Shown one piece after another: positions 1 to 5,680 of a stretch of DNA of 13,503 bases. Under the pieces are notes generated by a model that was given only the letters and a program-made list of their open reading frames with translations, ran no database searches and was not told the origin of the DNA. Position numbers and translations under genes: made by a program. Numbering within the stretch: the stretch's first letter is position 1; each line of letters starts with the position of its first letter. The stretch spans positions 1-13,503 of the forward strand of contig JBJXGV010000004.1 of assembly GCA_046160485.1 (NCBI GenBank). Direction: 5' to 3'. This DNA comes from JBJXGV01 sp046160485 (GTDB lineage Bacteria > Orphanbacterota > Orphanbacteria > JBJXGV01).

Positions 1-1153
1 TTACCTCTATCCCCCCGGCGGCGGCGCCGTCGTCGTCTCCTCCTCCGCCGGCGATCGCGTCGACTTCCAGCTCACCTCCACAGGCACGCACACCATCGTC
101 ATCGAGGACAACGCCAACAACGACGCCGGCGGCTACAGCATGTCCTTCCTCAACGTCACCGCCGGGCCGCTCACCAACGGCAGCGACACCGACGGCGGCG
201 CCATCCTCTCCAACCAGATCAAGGCCGGACAGTTCAACCAGGGCGTCGACTTCGACGCCTACACGTTCTCCGGCACGAACGGTCAGCGCATCATCATCGC
301 CGGGGTCGCCACCGGCGCGGGCGCGCACAACACGAAGATCGCCGTCTACCCGCCGGGCGGCGGCGCCGCGATCATCTCGAGCGTTGTGGATCGCTACGAC
401 GTGCAACTCACCTCCACAGGCACACACACCTTCGTCATCGAAGAGAACGGCAACAACGACGCCGGCACGTACACGCTCTCCTTCGTCAACGTCACGGCAG
501 GACCCTATACCGACGGCGGCGATCCCGACGGCGGCGCCATCGTCTCGAATGAAATCAAGAGCGGAACGACGAGCGGTTCCTCCGACATCGACGCGTTCAC
601 GTTCTCCGGGACAAGTGGGCAGCGGGTTCTCCTGAGCGCGAAAACGACGAGCGGCGCACTCGACACCTGGATCTACCTCTATCCCCCCGGCGGCGGCGCC
701 GTCGTCGTCTCCTCCTCCGCCGGCGATCGCGTCGACTTCCAGCTCACATCCACGGGCACGCACGTCATTGTGATCGAGGACAACGCCAACAACGACGCCG
801 GCGGCTACACCATGTCGTTCCTGAACGTCACCGCGGGCCCGTACACGGGGGGCGCGGAAACGGATGGCGGCGCAATCGTGTCGGGCGTGGCGGAGATGGG
901 CTCGGCGATCTCGGCCGCCGACTTCGACGGCTACACGTTTTCGGCTACGAGCGGTGATACTGCGATCATTTCGTGTATCGCAACGATCGGCCCCATGAAC
1001 ACGCAGATCGCGGTCTATCCTCCGGCGGGCGGGGCGGCGCTCATCTCCACCACGGTCGACAGCTTCAACCAAACGCTGCCGCTGACCGGCACATACACCA
1101 TCGTCGTTGAGGACAACGCGCAAGATCAGACCGGTAACTACACGCTGACCCTC
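1..1153 (+). repeat. Tandem ~336-bp coding repeats (PPC-like units)
   Basis: Taking the Asn-Val-Thr-Ala-Gly-Pro motif as the boundary, the units are 1-151 (partial), 152-487 (336 bp), 488-823 (336 bp) and 824-1153 (330 bp). Similarity is uneven. Bases 2-75 are identical to 674-747, 672 bp or exactly two units away, and the next ~90 bases differ at only a few mainly synonymous sites. The neighbouring units match mostly at protein level. This suggests alternate-unit duplication or gene conversion. The fourth unit, next to the C-terminal domain, is the most diverged. Confidence 0.85.
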
Positions 1154-1495
1154 AACGGCATCAACGGCGGCGGCGCGACTGACGTTCCGACCGGCGGAAC
1201 GGAGCCGCTCGATTTCTCGCGCGCCGCGCTCTTGCCGGCGTCGCCGAGCCCGTTCCTCAACTCGACGCGCCTCGACTTTCGCGTCGCGCAGGAAGGGCCG
1301 GTGCAGCTTCGCATCTACGACGTCACCGGCTCGCTCGTGCGCGCGCTCGTCGACGAGACGCTGCGGCCCGGCGCGCATCCCGCCGTGTGGGATGGCAACG
1401 ACGACCGCGGATCGCGCGTCGCCAGCGGCATCTACTACGCGCAGCTTCAGACGGGCGGCGAGGTGAAGAAACAGAAGGTCGTGCGCATTCGCTAG
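1..1495 (+). CDS. Repeat-rich secreted surface protein with PPC-like repeats and C-terminal FlgD-like Ig/sorting domain (5' partial)
   Basis: The frame is open from base 2, so the start and any signal peptide lie upstream; the ATG at 140 is internal to a repeat. The visible part has one partial and three full tandem units of 110-112 residues. Each carries a D(F/I)D-(A/G)-(Y/F)-TFS motif, a YPP(G/A)GGAA/V motif, a GT(H/Y)xxVxE(D/E)N motif and a YTLSF/YTMSF strand. This pattern resembles the pre-peptidase C-terminal (PPC) beta-sandwich. A Gly/Thr-rich linker (about 1154-1215) leads to a last domain at about 1220-1492 with the RIYDVTGSLVRAL and GIYYAQL motifs of the FlgD-Ig/'type A sorting' domain found at the ends of exported proteins in FCB-type bacteria. 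The protein is probably exported and anchored or shed at the cell surface; its ligand or enzymatic partner is unknown. No catalytic domain is visible. The gene ends at TAG 1493-1495, followed by a hairpin. Confidence 0.85.
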   Translation, partial: YLYPPGGGAVVVSSSAGDRVDFQLTSTGTHTIVIEDNANNDAGGYSMSFLNVTAGPLTNGSDTDGGAILSNQIKAGQFNQGVDFDAYTFSGTNGQRIIIAGVATGAGAHNTKIAVYPPGGGAAIISSVVDRYDVQLTSTGTHTFVIEENGNNDAGTYTLSFVNVTAGPYTDGGDPDGGAIVSNEIKSGTTSGSSDIDAFTFSGTSGQRVLLSAKTTSGALDTWIYLYPPGGGAVVVSSSAGDRVDFQLTSTGTHVIVIEDNANNDAGGYTMSFLNVTAGPYTGGAETDGGAIVSGVAEMGSAISAADFDGYTFSATSGDTAIISCIATIGPMNTQIAVYPPAGGAALISTTVDSFNQTLPLTGTYTIVVEDNAQDQTGNYTLTLNGINGGGATDVPTGGTEPLDFSRAALLPASPSPFLNSTRLDFRVAQEGPVQLRIYDVTGSLVRALVDETLRPGAHPAVWDGNDDRGSRVASGIYYAQLQTGGEVKKQKVVRIR

Positions 1496-1509
1496 CGGGT
1501 GCGATGCGG

Positions 1510-1539
1510 GCCCGGGCGCCGCGAACGCGGGGCCCGGGC
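1510..1539 (+). terminator. GC-rich hairpin after the surface-protein gene (possible terminator)
   Basis: Arms 1511-1523 and 1526-1538 pair at 12 of 13 positions, and 1510/1539 adds a further G-C pair; the innermost pairs must open to form the loop. It begins 15 bases after the stop codon. No T-run follows on the plus strand, so it is a weak candidate for intrinsic termination and could instead stabilise the 3' end of the mRNA. Confidence 0.4.
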
Positions 1540-1573
1540 AGCAAGGACTTCACGCCGCGCGCAGGGCGGCGAT

Positions 1574-1617
1574 GAAAAGAAAGCGCCCGGCTAGAGCGAT
1601 CAGGCTCCGGCCGGGCG
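1574..1617 (-). terminator. Rho-independent terminator of the ferredoxin gene
   Basis: Read on the minus strand, a perfect 8-bp stem (1617-1610 with 1591-1584) encloses an asymmetric bulge and a further 4-bp stem (1607-1604 with 1597-1594) with a 6-base loop. A pyrimidine-rich tail CTTTCTTTTC (1583-1574) follows at once. It lies 13 bases past the ferredoxin stop codon. This is the classical hairpin plus U-tract arrangement and also separates the convergent surface-protein gene. Confidence 0.75.
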
Positions 1618-1630
1618 TGCGCGTTTTACC

Positions 1631-1822
1631 TCAGTTCGTGAGTTCGAAAATGCACTCGACGGGGCAAACTTCCACGCACTTCGGTGCGCCCTCGTCCTCG
1701 CATTCCGTGCACTTCTCCGGGTCGATCTCGAAGTGGACGTCGCCTTCGTAGACGGCGCCCCGAAGGCAGACGTCGACGCACGCAACGCAGTTCACGCACT
1801 CATCGGTGATTCTCATGGCCAT
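1631..1822 (-). CDS. 2[4Fe-4S] ferredoxin (63 aa)
   Basis: This is a soluble electron carrier with two four-iron clusters. The first Cys set is C9-x2-C12-x2-C15-x3-C19. The second is C38-x2-C41-x7-C49-x3-C53-Pro, with a longer spacer like that of Allochromatium-type/YfhL-type ferredoxins. C57 in the CPVEC motif is an extra cysteine. C19 is followed by Leu rather than the usual Pro. The start is ATG at 1822: a purine-rich GGGAGGGG sits about 7 bases upstream, while the second ATG (1816) is too far from it. The upstream in-frame extension is Arg/Pro-rich and non-homologous. The gene lies 213 bp downstream of the methyltransferase in the same direction and has its own terminator, so co-transcription is possible but unproven. 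Its redox partner is not identifiable here. A role in the adjacent sugar pathway is not implied, because the neighbouring PLP enzyme shows no iron-sulfur ligands. Confidence 0.93.
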   Translation of the reverse strand: MAMRITDECVNCVACVDVCLRGAVYEGDVHFEIDPEKCTECEDEGAPKCVEVCPVECIFELTN

Positions 1823-2035
1823 AGCGGACCCCTCCCTTCGCTCTGTGTCGCGCTCGCATAGAGCGTTCCGAGAACGGGGCGCGCGGGCTGCGCGGCGCAA
1901 ACCGCTGGCCGCGCGCGGCTTGGGCTCCGGCGCAGGATCGCCCGCAGGCCGCGGCGGCGGTCGCCGCACTGACAGAGTTGTGTCCCACACGCGCGGCGGC
2001 GGGACGAAATGTCGGCCGGAAGGAGAGCCGCGCGA
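1823..2035. other. Intergenic gap between methyltransferase and ferredoxin genes
   Basis: This 213-bp GC-rich stretch holds the ferredoxin ribosome binding site at its left end. I saw no clear terminator after the methyltransferase stop and no convincing -35/-10 pair for the ferredoxin. The translated frames here are Arg/Ala/Pro-rich and look non-coding. Confidence 0.5.
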
Positions 2036-3340
2036 CTACGGCAGGAGGATCTTCCCGCGAAACCCGCGCTTGCGAAGTTTCGGGACGATCTCGTCGTAGT
2101 AGTTCCACGCGAAGAGAATCGCCGCGTCGATCCGCGGCTTCTCGCCGAACATTCGCTCCTCGTCGACGATCGGAATGTGCGTGCCGGGCAGACGCATTCC
2201 GATGCGAAGCGGATTCACCTCGGTGATGTAGTCGACGAGGTCGGGGCCGAGCCGGCAGTAGTTGCAGACGGTCGACGCCTTCGCCGGCGCGCCGATGCCG
2301 ATGACGCGCTTCCCTTTCGCCTTAAGCTGGTACACCGCGTCGAAGAGTTTCGCGCGCCGCGCCTCGACCTGCCGCGTGAAGCGCGCGTTCGTCGCCGGGT
2401 CGTAGAGCTTTTCCTTCTCCTCGAGAGCGACGAGTTTCTTCACGCGCGCCGATATCGGATACGCGCCCGCATGGCACGCGAAGACTCGGATCTGTCCGCC
2501 GTAAACATCCGAGCGCTCGACGTCGAAGAGATCGAGATCGTACTGGCGGAAGAGATAGGTAAGCGAACGCATCGAGTAGTAGCGCAGATGCTGATGAAAG
2601 ATGTTGTCGTAGTGGCCGCGGACGACCATATCGAGCCAGTACTGCGAATCGGTGGCGAAGACGCCCTTCTCATCGAGGAGCGCCTTGACGCCCTTCATAA
2701 CGCTCGCCAAGTCGGCGATGTGTCCGAAGACGCCGCACGCGGTGATCGCGTCCGCGCGAGCATAGTTCGCGGCGACGTGCTCCGCGGTCGCGACATTGAA
2801 GAACGCGTGAAGCGTGTCGATGCCGCGCTCGCGCGCGATGCGCACCGGATCGCCCGACGGGTCGACGCCGAGGAAGCGCACGCCGAACGGCAGGTAACCG
2901 GCGAGAAGCGTCCCGTCGTTCGAGCCGATGTCGAGCGCGAACGAACTCTTCCCGAGCCGGAATCGCTTCACGAGATCGCGCGGCAGACTCTGCAAGTGCT
3001 TCGTCGCCGTCTTCGTCGTGCCGCTCACGAACGGGAAATTCTTGTACACGACCTTCGGGTCGACGATGAACCCGAGCTGCGTGAGCCCGCACGTGTAGCA
3101 GTGATGAAGCTGCATCGGATAAAACGTCTCGGCGCGATTGAGTTCCGATTCCGGAATGACGAGATCGCCGACGGGTTGATGCCCGAGATCGAGCCCGGGC
3201 TCCGTGACCGACTTGCAGATCTGGCAGCGAACGGGGCGCGCGCGCCGCGCCGCCGGCTTTCGCCCGGAGAGTCCGCGCGCGGGCGCCTCCGCGCGCGCGC
3301 CGGCGCCCGGCGCTGCGTCGTTCGCCGCGCGCGCGCTCAC
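2036..3340 (-). CDS. SAM-dependent sugar C-methyltransferase, TylC3/TcaB9-like (434 aa)
   Basis: The family transfers methyl from SAM to a sugar-ring carbon, classically C3 of a nucleotide-linked 4-keto-deoxysugar. All three family regions are visible: an N-terminal zinc site C39-x2-C42 ... C81-x2-C84; a Rossmann SAM domain with DIGSNDG at 137-143 and GVDPSG at 158-163; and a C-terminal domain with GGQIRVF at 281-287, GIGAPAKAS at 348-356 and PGTHIPIVDE at 385-394. The catalytic loop is F248-H249-Q250-H251, where the characterised enzyme TcaB9 has Y-H-E-H; the last His, the proposed base, is kept. The start is GTG 3340, with GGAGG 6 bases upstream (3351-3347). It overlaps the preceding gene's stop by 4 bp (GTGA), which indicates translational coupling. 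No other ATG, GTG or TTG lies before Cys39, so the ~38-residue Ala/Arg/Pro-rich N-terminal extension appears real. A different methyl acceptor carbon cannot be excluded. Confidence 0.88.
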   Translation of the reverse strand: MSARAANDAAPGAGARAEAPARGLSGRKPAARRARPVRCQICKSVTEPGLDLGHQPVGDLVIPESELNRAETFYPMQLHHCYTCGLTQLGFIVDPKVVYKNFPFVSGTTKTATKHLQSLPRDLVKRFRLGKSSFALDIGSNDGTLLAGYLPFGVRFLGVDPSGDPVRIARERGIDTLHAFFNVATAEHVAANYARADAITACGVFGHIADLASVMKGVKALLDEKGVFATDSQYWLDMVVRGHYDNIFHQHLRYYSMRSLTYLFRQYDLDLFDVERSDVYGGQIRVFACHAGAYPISARVKKLVALEEKEKLYDPATNARFTRQVEARRAKLFDAVYQLKAKGKRVIGIGAPAKASTVCNYCRLGPDLVDYITEVNPLRIGMRLPGTHIPIVDEERMFGEKPRIDAAILFAWNYYDEIVPKLRKRGFRGKILLP

Positions 3341-4560
3341 GAACGGCCTCCGAAGAATTCGTGGAAAGCTGCGATCACGTAGTCGACCTCCTCGTTCGTG
3401 ATACCGGGATGCGATCCGATGTAGAACGCGCGTTCGTTGAGCCGCGCCGCGACGGGAAACTCGGCGTCGAGATTGCCGAACATCTCGCGGTAGACCGGCT
3501 GATTGATGAGCGGCAAGAGATATCGCGTTTCGACGCCGCGTTCCTCGAGGAAACGAATCAGGTCGTCGCGGCGCGCGTCCTTCCCGATGAGCACGATCGG
3601 GTAGAACATGAACGTGTGCTCGCTCTCGGCGCGAATGCCGGGGAGTTGGAGGCGGTCGCGAAGATCGTCGAGCCCCGCGGTGAGCCGCGCCGCAATCTCG
3701 CGCCGCCGCGCAACGTTCGCATCCGCCTGCTCGAGTTCCGCGATGCCGAGCGCCGCCTCCATCTCCGTGCAGCGGAAGCTGTGCCCGAGCCGAACGAAAG
3801 AGAAGCGCCGGTCGGCGATGCGAAACAGATCCGCGCCCGTCGCGCCCTGATCATCGTCCATGCGAATGTAGATCGAATCGCGCCCGTGATTCATGAGGCT
3901 CTTGAGCATGACGATCAGCTCGGAATCGCTCGTCGTGCAGAGGCCTCCGACGCCGGTCGTGATGACATGCGCCGCGTACGTCGAGAAGCAGCCGATATCG
4001 CCGAACGATCCGACCGCGCGGCCCTTGTAACGCGAGAACGCCGTCTCCGCGGAGTCTTCGACCATCCCGAGTTTGTGGCGGCGCGCGATGTCGAGGATCG
4101 GATCCATGTCGCACGGCAGCCCCGCGAGGTGCACCGGCATGATCGCGCGCGTGCGCGCCGTGATGCGCGCCTCGATCTTCGCGGGATCGATCCCGAAATA
4201 GTCGGGCTCCACATCGACGAACACCGGCTTGAGATTGTTGTAGAAGAGGATGTTGGATGTCGCAACGAACGTCACCGCGGGGACGAGAACTTCGTCGCCG
4301 TCGGCCCAGCGGCCGCGTTCCTTTAGCGCGGCGATCGCGATCTGAAGCGCGCTCGTGCCGCTGTTGCACATGAGGCCGTACTTGCAGCCGTGAATGCGCG
4401 CGAACTCCGCCTCGAAACGCGCCATCACGGGTCCCGCCGTGATGCGGTTGCTATCGAGGACGTCGCGGACGAGCTGCTTCGCGCGCTCGGAGATTTGGAA
4501 GCCTCCGACGCCAATCTGGCGGCGTTTCGGCGTTCGCGCGATCGACAAATCTTGCGACAT
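3337..4560 (-). CDS. DegT/DnrJ/EryC1/StrS-family PLP enzyme with Lys-to-His active site; probable sugar 3-dehydratase (407 aa)
   Basis: This is a fold-type I PLP protein of the sugar aminotransferase family: CNSGTSAL (65-72), VPAVTFVATSNIL (93-105), PVHLAGLP (142-149), the PLP-pyridine Asp in VEDSAET (D169), and GHSFRCTEMEAALG near the C-terminal third. The segment that normally holds the PLP-binding Lys reads Y195-A-A-H198-V-I-T-T-G-V-G-G, placing His198 at the Lys position. In the family, His here marks the 3-dehydratases ColD/RfbH and E1 (DdhC/AscC), which remove the C3 hydroxyl of 4-keto-6-deoxyhexoses. The iron-sulfur Cys motif of E1 is absent, so ColD is the closer analogue. The start is ATG 4560 with AAGGAG at 4575-4570; a TTG at 4590 is less likely because that ribosome binding site would lie inside the gene. 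It is the first gene of a coupled pair with the C-methyltransferase. Automated annotation would call it an aminotransferase. Confidence 0.85.
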   Translation of the reverse strand: MSQDLSIARTPKRRQIGVGGFQISERAKQLVRDVLDSNRITAGPVMARFEAEFARIHGCKYGLMCNSGTSALQIAIAALKERGRWADGDEVLVPAVTFVATSNILFYNNLKPVFVDVEPDYFGIDPAKIEARITARTRAIMPVHLAGLPCDMDPILDIARRHKLGMVEDSAETAFSRYKGRAVGSFGDIGCFSTYAAHVITTGVGGLCTTSDSELIVMLKSLMNHGRDSIYIRMDDDQGATGADLFRIADRRFSFVRLGHSFRCTEMEAALGIAELEQADANVARRREIAARLTAGLDDLRDRLQLPGIRAESEHTFMFYPIVLIGKDARRDDLIRFLEERGVETRYLLPLINQPVYREMFGNLDAEFPVAARLNERAFYIGSHPGITNEEVDYVIAAFHEFFGGRS

Positions 4561-4569
4561 TCTTGAAAG

Positions 4570-4575
4570 CTCCTT
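4570..4575 (-). promoter_or_regulatory. Ribosome binding site that fixes the start of the PLP enzyme
   Basis: AAGGAG on the minus strand, 9 bases before ATG 4560. It lies within the coding sequence if the upstream TTG (4590) is used, which argues for ATG 4560. Confidence 0.7.
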
Positions 4576-4622
4576 CTCGTATTGCGCCAACGTTGGGCGT
4601 GGATTCGACCCAGCGGCGCGTA

Positions 4623-4649
4623 ATCATAATCGGCGCGGCGCGCTCGCAA
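4623..4649 (-). promoter_or_regulatory. Candidate sigma70-type promoter for the PLP enzyme/methyltransferase pair
   Basis: On the minus strand TTGCGA (4649-4644) and TATGAT (4628-4623) match the -35 and -10 consensus at 4 of 6 and 5 of 6 bases. The spacer is 15 bases, a little short. Transcription would begin near 4616, leaving a leader of about 55 bases. The sigma-factor preferences of this organism are unknown. Confidence 0.3.
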
Positions 4650-4768
4650 CGACACCTATTTTTCGCTCGCACGGCGCCCTCGCCGTCCGGCGCCGGCGCA
4701 GTTTCGGGGTGCGCGGGCTTTTTCGCCTACACACTGCCTGCGGCATCTGGCATCATCGCGAATCCCGT

Positions 4769-5680
4769 ATGACACAGCATTCACAGTTAGGCGAAGGAAC
4801 GATCCTCTTCGGCGGCAGCGGATTCCTCGGATCGAGAATCTTGGAGCGCGCGCCGCGGATGATCTCCGTCGGACGCACGAAACCCACTGCGCCGAACGAG
4901 CACATTCCGATTGAGAGCATCGCGGACCTGCGTGCGCTGAGCGGGCGCCGCTTCGAGCGCGTCATCTTCGCGGTCGGCAACAGCGACCGCCCCGGCCTCG
5001 ATCGCGAAGATGTGCCGGCCGGCGAGCCGAACGCGTACCACTACCACACGCTGCCGCTTCTCGACGTGTTCGAGCAGATCAAGGCGTACCCGATTCGTTC
5101 GTTCGTGCGCTTCTCGACGATCCACGTCTACGACATGAGCCGCGCAACACTGCCCGTCGGTGAGGACGCGCCGATCGATCCGTATCGCAGCCGCCACGCG
5201 TTCAGCAATCACCTGGGCGACGAGGCGTGCCGGTTCTACTCGCAGCGCTTCCCGATCGTGAACGTGCGGCTGTCGAACATGTATGGGCCGTCGCGCGCGC
5301 GGCGCTACGATCTCATCGACGCGATCATCACGCAGATCCTCGCTGCGGGGCGGGCCGAGGTGATGAGCCTCGAACCGGAGCGCGACTTCATCTACGCCGA
5401 CGACGTCGCCGACGCGGCGCTCTTGCTCTCGAACGTCGAGCAGACATGCACGGTGAACGTCGGGAGCGGCGAAGCGACTTCGGTGCGGCGCATCGTCGAA
5501 ATCCTCCGTGATGTCTCCGGGTGCCCGATCACGTCGCTCGATCGCGCGGTCGACGGCCCGATGCGGTTCCAGTGCGACGTTCGCGCGATCGAGCGCCTCA
5601 CGGGATGGCGGCCGCGCGTCTCCATCGACGACGGCTTGCGGCGCACGTACGCGCAGATGAAAACGTGGCGGAGCGCGTGA
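4769..5680 (+). CDS. Extended-SDR NAD-dependent epimerase/dehydratase-like protein lacking YxxxK (303 aa)
   Basis: The protein has an N-terminal Rossmann fold with G15-G-S-G18-F-L-G21, a mid-domain FSTIHVYD (S116, T117), NVRLSNMYGPSR after the catalytic region, RDFIYADDVADA, and a C-terminal LTGWRPRVSIDDGL typical of nucleotide-sugar epimerases/reductases. Where the family has Tyr-x3-Lys it reads H143-A-F-S-N147-H-L-G-D-E, so both catalytic residues appear replaced; the nearest Tyr is Y139. It may be a specialised epimerase or reductase that uses another acid/base, or a binding-only paralogue. The chosen ATG 4769 lies just before the Rossmann motif. It has no clear Shine-Dalgarno sequence, so leaderless or weak initiation is possible, and in-frame sequence upstream would overlap the divergent gene. 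Its stop overlaps the next gene by 4 bp. By context it probably completes a GDP-linked 4-ketosugar. Confidence 0.82.
   Translation: MTQHSQLGEGTILFGGSGFLGSRILERAPRMISVGRTKPTAPNEHIPIESIADLRALSGRRFERVIFAVGNSDRPGLDREDVPAGEPNAYHYHTLPLLDVFEQIKAYPIRSFVRFSTIHVYDMSRATLPVGEDAPIDPYRSRHAFSNHLGDEACRFYSQRFPIVNVRLSNMYGPSRARRYDLIDAIITQILAAGRAEVMSLEPERDFIYADDVADAALLLSNVEQTCTVNVGSGEATSVRRIVEILRDVSGCPITSLDRAVDGPMRFQCDVRAIERLTGWRPRVSIDDGLRRTYAQMKTWRSA

Larger units (their letters stand above)
4561..4768. other. Divergent intergenic region between the two sugar-gene units
   Basis: This 208-bp region separates the minus-strand PLP-enzyme/methyltransferase pair from the plus-strand SDR-GT-Gmd run, so both promoters should be here. 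It contains locally AT-richer patches (4621-4630, 4657-4664 and 4719-4725) in an otherwise GC-rich sequence. I found no clear operator palindrome. On the plus strand, TACACT at 4728-4733 is a poor -10 candidate without a matching -35. Confidence 0.5.

Noticed and set aside
1..1153. CRISPR-like or VNTR array
   Set aside because: The repeats are long, in-frame coding units with protein-level conservation and no spacers.
1823..1990. N-terminal extension of the ferredoxin to a start at 1990
   Set aside because: The sequence is Arg/Pro/Ala-rich, and a strong Shine-Dalgarno sequence sits directly before ATG 1822.
2009..3382. A 457-residue plus-strand open frame opposite the methyltransferase
   Set aside because: Low-complexity Arg/Glu/Asp composition; the minus strand carries recognisable zinc, SAM and C-terminal motifs.
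4570..4590. TTG start for the PLP enzyme at 4590
   Set aside because: The AAGGAG ribosome binding site for ATG 4560 would fall inside the gene, and the extra ten residues match nothing I recognise.
4394..4768. N-terminal extension of the SDR into the divergent PLP-enzyme gene
   Set aside because: It would overlap a well-supported gene on the other strand, and the Rossmann motif begins just after ATG 4769.
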